Both the position numbers and the translations under genes were made by a program. From assembly GCA_964036665.1 (NCBI GenBank), contig OZ038532.1, forward strand, positions 4,898,001 to 4,962,000: a DNA stretch of 64,000 nt, written 5' to 3'. This document shows, piece by piece, positions 55,492-64,000 of this stretch. The number at the start of each line of letters is the position of its first letter. Position 1 is the stretch's first letter. A model generated the notes under the pieces. The model was not told where the DNA came from and ran no database searches. It saw nothing but the letters and a program-made list of their open reading frames with translations. The DNA is from Gordius sp. MW1. Its lineage: Eukaryota; Nematomorpha; Gordioida; Gordea; Gordiidae.

Positions 55492-55772
55492 CTGAAAATA
55501 ATATGGATAATCTTTTTATTTCAATTGAACGAGGTAGGGAGCGTCTTCTAAACGAGGTTGGGTTCAAGGTCTCCTCGTCGCCATTATAGGATATCCAGTA
55601 AGATAAACACTTTATTGGATAAGACAAAAAGTAACTGTTGGTAATTACAATAACACGTTTAAATAGACATTCAATTTAAGAACAATAAACAATCAATTAA
55701 CATTGTATTGCAATTCAAACGCTCAAGGTCATTGCCAATTAGGTAGATAGTATTTGCATACATTACAGGAAC

Positions 55773-55933
55773 AATCATAATAGTCAAAAAAAACGAAAAA
55801 ATAATTTCGATACACATTTTGGCCAATGGTCATTTTTTCCATTGGTCAGCAGCCAGCGGACGGCCAAAAAGTCTTATTATCAATGGTAGTAACAAGAACA
55901 ATCATAAGAGTCAAAAAAAATTGCATAGCAATT
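55773..55933. repeat. Family-S satellite, remainder after gypsy D
   Basis: This continues the interrupted unit (ACAATCATAATAGTCAAAAA, GGCCAATGGTCATTTTTTCC, GCAGCCAGCGGACGGCCAAA) and ends at TTGCATAGCAATT, directly against Helitron helicase coding sequence. The end resembles inverted GCTATGCAATTTATGGGC at about 49960, so the array may belong to one element spanning 49960-55933. Confidence 0.7.
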
Positions 55934-56815
55934 AAAAGCACTTGAGGCGCTGGATTGTATACTCCGAGATTTGAGACAGATTGCACGTCCTATGGGAGGA
56001 GCTCTCTTGCTGCGAGCCGGTGACTTCCGTCAAACCTTGCCAGTCATCCCAAAGTCAACACCCTCAGATGAGCTTAATGCTTGCCTGAAAGCGTCATATC
56101 TTTGGAGAAGTATGAAGATAATCACGCTAACCACCAACATGCCTGTTCATTTACTTCAAGATGATTCGGCGCAACCATTTGCTAACCAACTGTTGGACTT
56201 GGGAGACGGTAAATTTCCAATTGAACCTACAACGCACGAAATATCATTTCAATCGCACTTTTACAAAATACAGTCATCAATTGAAGATGTCGTAAATATG
56301 GTGTTCCCGGAAATTTTTATTAACTTCACAAATCACGACTGGCTTTATGAATGGGCTATCTTGTCTCCGAAGAATAACGACGTTAACAAAATAAATAATC
56401 GCATTCTATTGAACATTCCCGGTGAACCATTTACTTTTACATCTGTTGACACAGTTGTCGATGCAGATCAGGCGGTGAATTATCCAACTGAATTTCTAAA
56501 TTCATTGGAACCATCGGGAATGCCACCTCACAAATTGATTCTGAAAATTGGTTCACCTATAATGATCCTTCGCAATTTAAATCCACCTAAGTTGTGTAAC
56601 GGAACTAGCATCGGGAACTCGGGTAAATGGCAAAACAACGTTTGCCGGGTTCATCTAGTGTATTATAAAAATAAGTTGGACTCAAAAAGGCTGAACGAAT
56701 TTTTAGTTGTTAAAAAATTAAATGAATTAGAATTAAACACTTATATGCGCATTGGCATGAGCCTTTTTTTAAGTCTAGACGGCATGAAATGGCTACATAA
56801 ATATAAATAATTCAA
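55934..56815 (+). pseudogene. Helitron helicase (PIF1-like), C-terminal half
   Basis: An open frame from before 55950 (KALEALDCILRDLRQIARPM) gives the helicase motif GGALLLRAGDFRQTLPVIPK, then TPSDELNACLKASYLWRSMK and LTTNMPVHL. WAILSPKNNDVNKINNRIL and FLNSLEPSGMPPHKLILKIG follow, then PIMILRNLNPPKLCNGT. After that the expected R(L) and C-terminal motifs are replaced by SIGNSGKWQNNV, so the reading ends in a deletion or unrelated sequence. Motifs I and II are missing at the left, where the family-S array begins. The frame is unusually well preserved compared with the Rep part at 19-21 kb. There is no ATG at its start. Confidence 0.82.
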
Positions 56816-56826
56816 TCCTTTCCATA

Positions 56827-56914
56827 AACGTAGCTAGAGATCTGAAAGAAATGGAGTCGGGCCAAGATTTAACATGGAGGGTGGCAGCATTCGCGAACGC
56901 GATAAAAAACTAAC
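56827..56914 (+). other. Short coding-like tail, unidentified
   Basis: A frame just after the helicase reads VARDLKEMESGQDLTWRVAA then FANAIKN-stop. Base composition is more coding-like than the flanks, but it has no start and no recognised family. It could be an exon end or the tail of the same Helitron protein. Confidence 0.25.
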
Positions 56915-56939
56915 AAAATAATTTACTACCAGAGAGTAA

Positions 56940-57224
56940 AATGGTTTCTTCCATCTATAGTATTAAATTAGCAGTTTAAATCGTTGGATATTTTTATATT
57001 ATGTAATTTTATTCTTTTATAATATAATCTGAAAATTAAAAATTTTTAATCTTGAGACAAACCAGTTATACTAATTTTTTGAAATTAAAAAATATTATAT
57101 AAACTTACAATGAAGATTTAAGCGATGGAAAAAAATCTAGTCAAATTTATTATGGCCCAAAATTGTTTAAGCGAATTTTTCACTGAAAAAGTTGTTTTTT
57201 TTTGAGGAAAATTAGTTTGATAAA
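56940..57224. other. AT-rich interval inside the nest
   Basis: No gene or repeat was recognised. It may be the interior of the hAT-like element whose GC-rich end follows at 57225. Confidence 0.35.
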
Positions 57225-57318
57225 TCTCGGCCTGCCCGAATTGCCCGAATCTTATCAGCGTGCCCGCCCGGGCCCGCCCGAAAATTAAAATTTAAGACAG
57301 TTGCCCGGCCCGGCCCGG
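57225..57318. mobile_element. hAT-like GC-rich end inside gypsy C
   Basis: CTGCCCGAATTGCCCGAATC, GTGCCCGCCCGGGCCCGCCC and TTGCCCGGCCCGGCCCGGCC lie against gypsy integrase coding sequence at 57319. They resemble the ends at 47014 and 49012 but lack the CAGAGGTCAG terminus, so this end is truncated. Confidence 0.45.
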
Positions 57319-58046
57319 CCTTGAGAATTCATGTTTCTTAAGTTGACCCCCATTATCCGTGACTCTGACCCTAGGCACTCCTAACCGTGCAAACCATTCC
57401 CGCAACACTTTGATAATTCCACCTGAATGTAGCGTAAAATTTTTACTTCTGGCCATTTTGAATACGCATCTACTAATACTAGCCAATATTTTTGGTTAAT
57501 TGGTCCAGCCAAATCGATATGTACGCGGTCCATTGGCTCCTCCGTAGTAGGCCATAATTATAAGGGAGATTTGGCCATATTAGGTCGTTGTTGGCAGCTT
57601 TGACACCTGTGAACAAAGGTTTCAATGTCATCGTTAATATTTGGCCAAAATTTTGCTAGGTTGATCATGCCTGATATCCCCGGATGTCCTGTGTGCAGAT
57701 TCTCGAGCACAGCTTGCTTTAAGATTTCTGGAACCACTACCCGATTTTGCCAGTAGAGTAAATTATTTTCAACGGATAATTCGTTTTTCTTTGGGTAAAA
57801 TAGCTTAGGAATAGTTGCATCGTTGACTGGTTTGCTCCAATTGCAACGGATCATATCAATAACTGAATTTAATCTTGCGTTCCTCCTTGTTTCTTCCATC
57901 AACGTTTTCCTATCAAATTCTAAATCTACAACCATGTGTATGTGAATGTCTTCACTAACATCTACAAGAGTAGGTAACCGAGATAATGAATCTGCTATTT
58001 GGTTTTTATCACCAGATATATACTCAACTTTAAAATCGTATGCCAT
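57319..58046 (-). pseudogene. pol: Integrase N-terminal and core (gypsy C)
   Basis: The region before integrase has VEYISGDKNQIADSLSRLPT. The zinc-binding region HTGHPGISGMINLAKFWPNI with CQSCQQRPNMAKSPL is intact (HHCC). The core is shifted: DRVHIDLAGPINQKYWLV (Asp) near 57480-57535, then WFARLGVPRVRVTDNGGQLK (second Asp) near 57340-57395. It is cut at 57319 after KHEF, before the glutamate motif. Confidence 0.8.
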
Positions 58047-58070
58047 TAATTTTGTAGTCCATCTTTGTAG

Positions 58071-59140
58071 TCACATTGGCGCGAATGTTCTCCCATATAG
58101 GTTTTGATGAAATTTATTAACAGCATATATGATACCTAAAGCTTCTTTGTCGATAGTAGAATATTCCTTTTCTGCCGGGGTTAAAACTCTTGATGCATAC
58201 GCAATGGGCTTTTCTTTCCCATCAGACTCCACGTGCATTAGTACAGCCCCCAGTCCTGTATCACATGCATCTGTGTATAAAACTATTGGTTCATTTAATG
58301 AATAAAGAACCACACTATCTTCTTTTGATATTAGGGTCTTTGATTTCTCAAAACATTCTTCTTCCTCTTTCCCCCATTCCCATTTAGAATCCTTTTTTAG
58401 AAGATTGTGTAATATGACGCATTGTGATTGAAGCATCGGTTTAAATCTACCTAAATAACTCAATAACCCTAAAAATCCGTTGAGTTCAGATTTGTTTGTT
58501 GGTCTTTTGCAGTTCTTTAAAGCCAAAATTTTTCTTCCGTTGGTTGAATGCCTTTTGAGCTAATTTTATGACCTAAATAGACAACGGAATCTTGAAGGAA
58601 CTTTACATTACTGGGGTTGTAGTTATCCCTACTTCTTCAAACCGTTTTAATACTTCTTTAATATTTGACACATGTTGTTCGTCATTTATTCCCGTATATG
58701 ATGTCATCTTTAAACACTGTCGTGTTGGAAATTCCATATAAAGGTTGCTTATATACCTTTGAAATATTAAAGGGGCAACCTGATTTTGAATGGTAATCTG
58801 CGATAACGATATAATCCTAAGTGTGTTGCAATTGTAAGTAATTTTGCACTCCGTTCAGACATTTTCAAATGCAAGAATGCGTCTTTTAAATCGATGACGG
58901 TAAATTTATTTCCTCCAATTAGTTTTACTGTAACATCTTCAAAAGTATGCAATGTATCCCCAATATCGTACAAATAATCATTTAATGCAACCTTGAAATC
59001 TTTACAAATCCTAATTGATTTATCTTTCCTATACCGGTTTATGCACCATTGAATTTCAGTATTTAATTCAACCTTTTCGATTACTTCTTCTTCCAATAGT
59101 CTTTTAATCTCTTTTTCAATGGCCTCCCTTCCTTATTGGA
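58071..59140 (-). pseudogene. pol: Reverse transcriptase and RNase H (gypsy C)
   Basis: RT: EEEVIEKVELNTEIQWCI, SIRICKDFKVALNDYLYD, FTVIDLKDAFLHLKMSERSA and GLYRYRRLPF, then a broken palm with no readable YxDD near 58690-58780. LNGFLGLLSYLGRF follows. RNase H: VLYTDACDTGLGAVLMHVES, KPIAYASRVLTPAEKEYSTI, DKEALGIIYAVNKFHQNLYG, with a stop near 58070. Several frameshifts separate the pieces. Confidence 0.8.
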
Positions 59141-59379
59141 ATAGGTACCCTACGCGGGGGCAAACTTATAGGCTTATATGGGGGTTTCAAATGTAGGTCT
59201 ACAAAAAAATTGTTTACTACGCCCAATTTCTCTGAAAATACTTTGGGAAATTGATCAATCAAATTTCTAACTAATTTGTCGAATATAAATATTTTTTGGG
59301 CAACTCAAATCTAAATTTTAAAATTTCAGGCAACCCTAATATTAAATCACCTTCATTGACTAATCATTATGACCTTTAA

Positions 59380-60281
59380 CTAAACACCTACCTAAAGTTT
59401 TGATATTATAATTTCCATAACCTAATATACTAGGACATACTGTTAACCCGGGCTGCCCTATCTCTATCCAAGTCTGCTTATCTATTACAGTAGCCTGAGC
59501 AGCTGTATCAAACTCAAAACTCTAAGGTTTCCCATTTAATTTTGATCTAACCAAAGCTCTATTGATTTTATAAGTTTTAATACATTTAAATGCAACTTTT
59601 ATCATTTCCCCTTTTTACATAATTCCCATTTATTTCATTATTGAAGTTCTTAAATTTATAATGAGAATCATTTTTATTTAAATAATAAAATCTTGCTATT
59701 TGACCTTTTTTCCTGCAATTAAAACATATCAGCTCACCATAGTTATTTTTATTATTATTTTGACCTTTGGTAATTTTATTAATACTACTATGTACAATAA
59801 CTTTATCCTCCACTTCATTCATTGCTCTTTCATAACTTAGAGCTAATTCAAATACAGTTTTAAATTTTAACTTTTCATCTCCATCTTTACCTTTTGGAAA
59901 CCTAATTTGGATCTCATTTTTTAATCTACTATTGTCTAAATTCAGTAAAAACTCATCCCTTAGCATTTCATATTCATCATCGTAGTTAAATTTTGTTATT
60001 AACACCTTAAGTTTTTGAGCATACTCCTCTATAGAATCTCCACCTTTCCTATATCTATACAAAATTTAATCTTTAAAAAAAATGAAATTTTTACTTTTAA
60101 ATAATAATTTTAAATTAAGGATTAACTCATCATAGTCACAATCGTTTATAAGTTTAGGATATACCTTTAGTTTTAATTTTTTCAGCGTAGATGTTATAAG
60201 ATATTTCTTCTTGTTCTCAGGGGCGACTTCTTTAATTTCGATAGCGTTTTCTAAGGCCATTAACCAGTCTTCAATGTCCAC
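59380..60281 (-). pseudogene. gag: Gag and protease (gypsy C)
   Basis: Gag pieces: MDIEDWLMALENAIEIKEVA (60281), then after a shift YRKGGDSIEEYAQKLKVLIT, RLKNEIQIRFPKGKDGDEKL and ELALSYERAMNEVED. The zinc knuckle is degenerate (CFNCRKKGQIARFYY; His to Gln, last Cys to Tyr). Protease reads SFEFDTAAQATVIDKQTW, so the catalytic DTG has become DTA. It is AT-rich and Asn/Lys-rich at the end, and non-functional. Confidence 0.75.
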
Positions 60282-60295
60282 TTGGTCCGTAAACC

Positions 60296-60361
60296 TCTAT
60301 TTTGACCAGCGCCATTTATAGCATTTATTAAGATATGGAATAAGAACGGTAGAACAATAAT
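60296..60361 (-). repeat. 5' LTR remnant and primer site (gypsy C)
   Basis: On the minus strand ATTGTTCTACCGTTCTTATT, CCATATCTTAATAAAT and GCTATAAATGGCGCTGGTC match the LTR at 46460-46570, then pass into the TGGCGCTGGTC primer-site-like sequence ahead of gag. The LTR start is missing; sequence after 60361 is unrelated. Confidence 0.65.
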
Positions 60362-60998
60362 TTGTAAGCGAGATAGGTATATATAATGCTCAAATTATAG
60401 GGGAGACCGGGGCTATCGCGACCAAAAATTTTCAAAAAGGTCTGGACAAAAATTGTTAACCGATTTTCATATACTTTTTTTAGAAAAATATTCGTGTCTA
60501 GGGTGTTTTTCAAAGGAAAAAAAAATATGGCAATACAGTTGATAGATTTTTCGTAATACATGTTTAAAAAAAAGACAACTCGTATAAATTTCGAAAACTA
60601 CCAGGGGTTATCGCGTCCTTTCGAAGGGGCTATCGCGTCCTCTCTAATATAAAGCTCCAAAACTAAAAACTAATTGATTACCTAGGCCTAAATAACCAAA
60701 TTTTTTAATGTTTATAATCTTTTGTAACTTATAAATGTTGATAATATTCTTTAAGAGTGATTTATCAGAGATTGTTGTTAAATTATTACCTAGTGAAACT
60801 AAGTGAATGGTTTAAATTGCAAAACATTAAGTTTATAAAAACTTTAAAGCTTAAAAAGTTTGATATAATAATTTTATAAGAGGATTAATGTGTTTTTATG
60901 TTAAAATTAATGACTTATAATTGCATATGCTTTATGTGAAAGTATTAAAAAGTTTTTTTATATTTTAATATAAAACTTTTCATAGAGATTTAACCATA

Positions 60999-61464
60999 GA
61001 CTAAATAGACTGCTCATCTCTTATATATTAACGCATCCAAAGTGTTGCAAAAACGACCGCCATTTTGAAGAGTGACGTAGAATTTGTATAGCGATGGATA
61101 GTATTGGTCAATAATCATTGATTTTATAATATAAAACAACCCATTTTAATCATTATAGCGATTTTAAAAATTCATCAAACCATATAAATTGGCCAAAATT
61201 CATGTTAGAAAATAAGTTTAAGTGAAGATGGCGCTATAAAAGTTAATATTATTTATAAATAATTATTAATATTCATACCAATATTTTAATTTTTAAAAGC
61301 TCATGTTGATAAAACTCAAAATGATTTACATTTTTACATCAAAAAAAATATATAAGGCATAACCGAAACCATTATAAACATAAACCTAACCATGCAATTC
61401 AATTTTCAAAATGGATGCCAAAATTTGGAACACTTTTTAAAAGTGGATGAGCAGTCTATTAGTC
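60999..61464. mobile_element. MITE with TA duplication, second copy
   Basis: GACTAAATAGACTGCTCATC and the inverted GATGAGCAGTCTATTAGTC lie between TA dinucleotides (60997-60998, 61465-61466). Same family as 30201-30633, with CCATTTTGAA.AG interior motifs in common. Nested in the pogo-like element. Confidence 0.8.
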
Positions 61465-61789
61465 TAAGGATTTAACATATAAGTGCCTTTTCTATGATTT
61501 CTGTGCTAGAATCATTGATTTATATACCTTATTACACAAATATCATTTAAAATGAATAATTGTTAAACAAGGTTAAGGTTTATAAATAATGCAAATTTAT
61601 ATTATGTGCTTAAAAATGTCAAAATATTAGAAGTTCATAATCTATTAAAGCTTATAAAATTTTACATATCAATTACTTTATCAAATTTTTGTGCTAGAAT
61701 CATTGATTTAAATCTTTTATTGGTATAAAAATGTCATGTAATTATTAAAGATGGTTAGGATTTACATTTAATGCAAATATAGAAAATAT

Positions 61790-62170
61790 CATAATTGCAG
61801 CAGGATCCATGAGCCCAGAGGGAGCATTTCCTACAACTGAACCAGTCTTCATTATTATGATGATTTGTATAATCTTTGCCACATATCAGGCAATTATTTT
61901 GTGATCTGATAAATTTTTTAGTAATTTTACCTTAGCATTTGGCCACCTTTTCTCTTACCTTTTTTTTATGAGGTGATGATGTGAGTATTGTTGACACTTG
62001 CTGTCTAGTTGAAGTTTTTCTAGTTAAAATGGGATGGGGATAAAGTGATTCTGGATTAAAATTATTTAGGGACACTTCATTATTGGTAGTTTGAGATTCA
62101 TTGAGATTACATGATATACTTGTACTTGCACTTGAAGTATACAGGGGGTTTACACTTTCATCATTATAAA
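61790..62170 (-). pseudogene. Pogo-type transposase C-terminal region
   Basis: The minus strand encodes SLYPHPILTRKTSTRQQVST and ILTSSPHKKKVREKVAKC-stop, then KKFIRSQNNCLICGKDYTNH and EDWFSCRKCSLWAHGSCC. The ILT.SP.K segment followed by a CxxC..EDW..C..C..W.H..C finger is the usual C-terminus of insect pogo/jerky-like transposases. One stop (TAA, near 61942) interrupts it. The HTH and DDE domains are missing. Confidence 0.75.
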
Positions 62171-62679
62171 TAAGTGGGTTAAATGGCCATATGCCGCAAG
62201 ATTAAAACCCTTTTTGTATACGCACCATAATTAAATAAGTGAATGAGTGAAAAGGAAACGATAGCCCCGGCTGCGATAGCCCCGACATGATCATTGAACT
62301 TTAAGTTGTGCTTAAGATGATTCAACTTGTCAAAAAATACATTTGAATATAAATATAATAAAAGAGTTACTTCTTATTACCTTGGTATATATTTCAGGTT
62401 GGCAGAATAAGTAGTTTTTAAATAATTTACAAAATACAAAAAAATAAAAAAGGACGTTTTAGCCCCGAAAAACCTTTTTTTCTACATAATTTTTTTGTGA
62501 GAAAGGTTAATCCAAATATTTTTTGTGCCTAACATGTGCCTTAATAAAATACATTTATGATTATAATTTGAGGTCTTAATAAACATAAATGACAAAAATA
62601 ATCGAGAAGACGCTATAGCCCCGGGTAAAAGATAGCCCCGGTCTCCCCTATTTATCCCATTCTTATGGTGGTTAATAAA

Positions 62680-62800
62680 TAACCCTCATAATTATGGTGG
62701 ATAATAATTATTTTGTTAAATTATATTATTGAAATTAATTAATAAATTGCGGGTTTGATAATAATAACCCCTTTCAGGAGTGCTGCAATAAACTTAACTA
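62680..62800. repeat. Inverted partner of the repeat at 10760-10875
   Basis: AATAATTATTTTGTTAAATT, AATAAATTGCGGGTTTGATA and ATAACCCCTTTCAGGAGTGC match 10760-10875 in reverse complement. Only one end of the element is present. Confidence 0.6.
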
Positions 62801-62889
62801 TGTACTAATGAGCTATAATAAGAGCGAAAACGTTTGTGTTTGTTATCATTTTCGAGTCACATGCTAAAAAAGATAGGGATATATATAGT

Positions 62890-63084
62890 TCAAATTAGTC
62901 TCTAATTTGATATGGAATCATGGAATCGAATTACGAAGGCTTTATTCAAATTTGTGTCACGAATCAAAATACAACATATGATATCAACATAAAAACATAT
63001 CCACTAGGAATATAGAAAATAAACGATATTAATAATAACGTGTATATCAATATTATAAAACATAACATAAGTACAAACATAACA
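62890..63084 (-). repeat. 3' LTR (partial limits) of gypsy E
   Basis: The purine tract GGCGAGGGGAAA is followed by TGTTATGTTTGTAC at 63084, a typical LTR start. AATAAAGCCTTCG at about 62936-62948 is a plausible polyadenylation signal. The left limit cannot be fixed because the other LTR is outside the window. Confidence 0.6.
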
Positions 63085-63101
63085 TTTCCCCTCGCCGTCT
63101 A

Positions 63102-64000
63102 TTAGAACTTAATTTCTTCTATCAACCGTCTCGGGGGTTTCCTATTCCTGGTTGATTTCCTTTGACTGATCTGCCATTCTGGATCTTCCACGTTAGAGGT
63201 CGGAGTTGATGTGCTATCGTCCGAACTATCTTCAGTGTCCTCGGGCCTGTGTGTATCCATGGCACTCGAACGATCTCTCAACTGGTCGCTATGTTTTCGC
63301 ATGTTTTACTTAGTGTTTCCACTAAATACGAACATGGACCGTTGCGTTTTATTGTCTTCCCCATTCTCCAGCCTTTATTAACTTCATTTTTCACCCATAC
63401 TAATTGGCCAGGAATGAATTCTTTATTCTCCATCTGCGCATCATGTCTCGTTTCCTGTTCATCGATTTTTTGTTCCATAAATTTGTTTTGAGTTGGACGT
63501 ATCCAGTCCAACGAAGTTTTGAGATTTCTTCCAATTAACGATTTTGACGGTGATCTTCCTGTAGAAGAGTGTTCGCTGATGCGGTAGCTGATGAGAACAT
63601 CAATCATGCAATCTTCCGGATCCGAGTTGTAATCGCGTGCAGCTGCATACCGTGATTTCAGAGTCCTAATGGCTCTTTCGGCAAGGCCATTGGTTTTGGG
63701 ATGATATGGTGTTGCGTAAATGTGTTTGATCTGGTATTTATCGCAGAAACTTTTCATTTCCCAGCTTCGAAACTGCGGCCCGTTGTCTGTCACTATTTGC
63801 TTAGGAACTCCCCACCTAGCAAACCAATCTCGCAGTTTCTTCAACGTAACTTCAATTGTCGAACTTCGCAGTAACGCCGATTCGATCCATTTGGAATAAG
63901 AATCTATCGCCACCAGCCAATAATAACCATCCACTGGCTCCGCATAATTTATGTGTATCCTTTCCCACGGATGTTCTGTTACGTTCCAAGAATAAAGGGG
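63102..64000 (-). CDS. pol: Integrase core and C-terminus (gypsy E), runs off window
   Basis: From the window edge: PLYSWNVTEHPWERIHINYA (first Asp region, altered to Asn: HINYAEP), WLVAIDSYSKWIESALLRSS, WFARWGVPKQIVTDNGPQFR (second Asp), ATPYHPKTNGLAERAIRTLK (Glu) and SYRISEHSSTGRSPSKSLIG. The C-terminal barrel has IPGQLVWVKNEVNKGWRMGK and GPCSYLVETLSK. A frameshift at about 63300 leads to MRKHSDQLRDRSSAM and a Ser/Thr/Pro-rich tail ending RRLIEEIKF at 63102. Close to the integrase of element A. Apart from the shift it is well preserved. Confidence 0.88.

Larger units (their letters stand above)
51569..55767 (-). mobile_element. Ty3/gypsy element D, full length, young
   Basis: LTRs at 51569-51756 (188 bp) and 55585-55767 (183 bp) are identical as read except for a 5-bp TTTGG indel. 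A 5-bp target duplication GGAAC lies at 51564-51568 and 55768-55772. On the minus strand, the primer site TGGCGACGAGGAGACC follows the 5' LTR and the purine tract AAATGGGGGAGTAA precedes the 3' LTR (TGTAATG start). Gag, protease, RT, RNase H and integrase are all present with about four or five lesions. It inserted into a family-S satellite unit. Confidence 0.95.
60400..62648 (-). mobile_element. Pogo-like DNA transposon, internally deleted
   Basis: Terminal repeats GGGGAGACCGGGGCTATC and GATAGCCCCGGTCTCCCC are flanked by TA on both sides (60398-60399 and 62649-62650). Extra GGGGCTATCGCGTCC and GATAGCCCCGGC motifs lie inside both ends (60603-60640 and 62255-62290), likely binding sites. It keeps only the C-terminal part of a transposase (61790-62170) and carries a MITE (60999-61464). 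The DDE core is absent. Confidence 0.85.

Overview
This window is AT-rich eukaryotic (metazoan) DNA made almost entirely of transposable elements, many nested in one another. There is no bacterial gene organisation, no rRNA and no CRISPR array. The mix of elements (Helitrons with 5' TC(T)TATATATA and 3' hairpin-CTAG ends, Ty3/gypsy elements with a TGGCGACGA primer site, hAT, pogo-like and RTE-like elements, G-rich MITEs carrying GGGCGTAGCCAGG) resembles arthropod genomes, but the species cannot be fixed from sequence. Introns that can be inferred by reading-frame restoration, in both a transposase and a non-TE locus, are very short (about 29-45 nt, with two of 82-88 nt), which is an unusual host trait.

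Layout. 0-5 kb: Helitron end, G-rich MITE, dead hAT transposase, 120-bp tandem array. 5-13.2 kb: Helitron remnants and two bounded non-autonomous Helitrons (7324-8984, containing a 1.3-kb MITE; 11875-12697) plus a truncated third. 13.3-21.6 kb: one decayed autonomous Helitron (Rep with HUH and Y2 motifs) disrupted by a LINE 3' fragment, an inverted duplication of the LINE/Helitron junction, and a complete 3.4-kb hAT transposon with perfect 8-bp target duplications. 21.7-24.7 kb: tandem arrays and repeats. 24.7-28.3 kb: Ty3/gypsy element A (+). 28.3-34.2 kb: MITEs (30.2, 31.1, 31.96 kb), an unknown 194-aa ORF, and a 0.87-kb foldback palindrome. 34.3-38.9 kb: Ty3/gypsy element B (+).

39-42 kb is the only stretch that looks like host genic DNA: a two-exon gene end on the minus strand and, divergent from it, a plus-strand series of small exons with introns of about 30 nt and a 75-bp exon duplication. 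42.1-45.7 kb: a full-length RTE-like LINE (endonuclease, RT, zinc finger) with a 10-bp target duplication, inserted in a 120-bp satellite.

46.4-60.4 kb reads as a multi-level nest. The two ends of a minus-strand gypsy (LTR plus integrase C-terminus at 46.5-47.0 kb; gag-pol plus LTR remnant at 57.3-60.4 kb) bracket hAT-like ends, a short LTR element (47144-48973), Helitron pieces, a satellite-bearing element and, inside that, a nearly intact young gypsy (51569-55767) with LTRs identical except for one 5-bp indel. 60.4-62.65 kb: an internally deleted pogo-like element containing a MITE. 62.9-64 kb: the 3' end of another gypsy that runs off the window.

I found no clear new cellular system. The most interesting items are the tiny introns, the intron-bearing complete hAT, the inverted duplication at 13.8-19.4 kb and the satellite family shared between distant elements.
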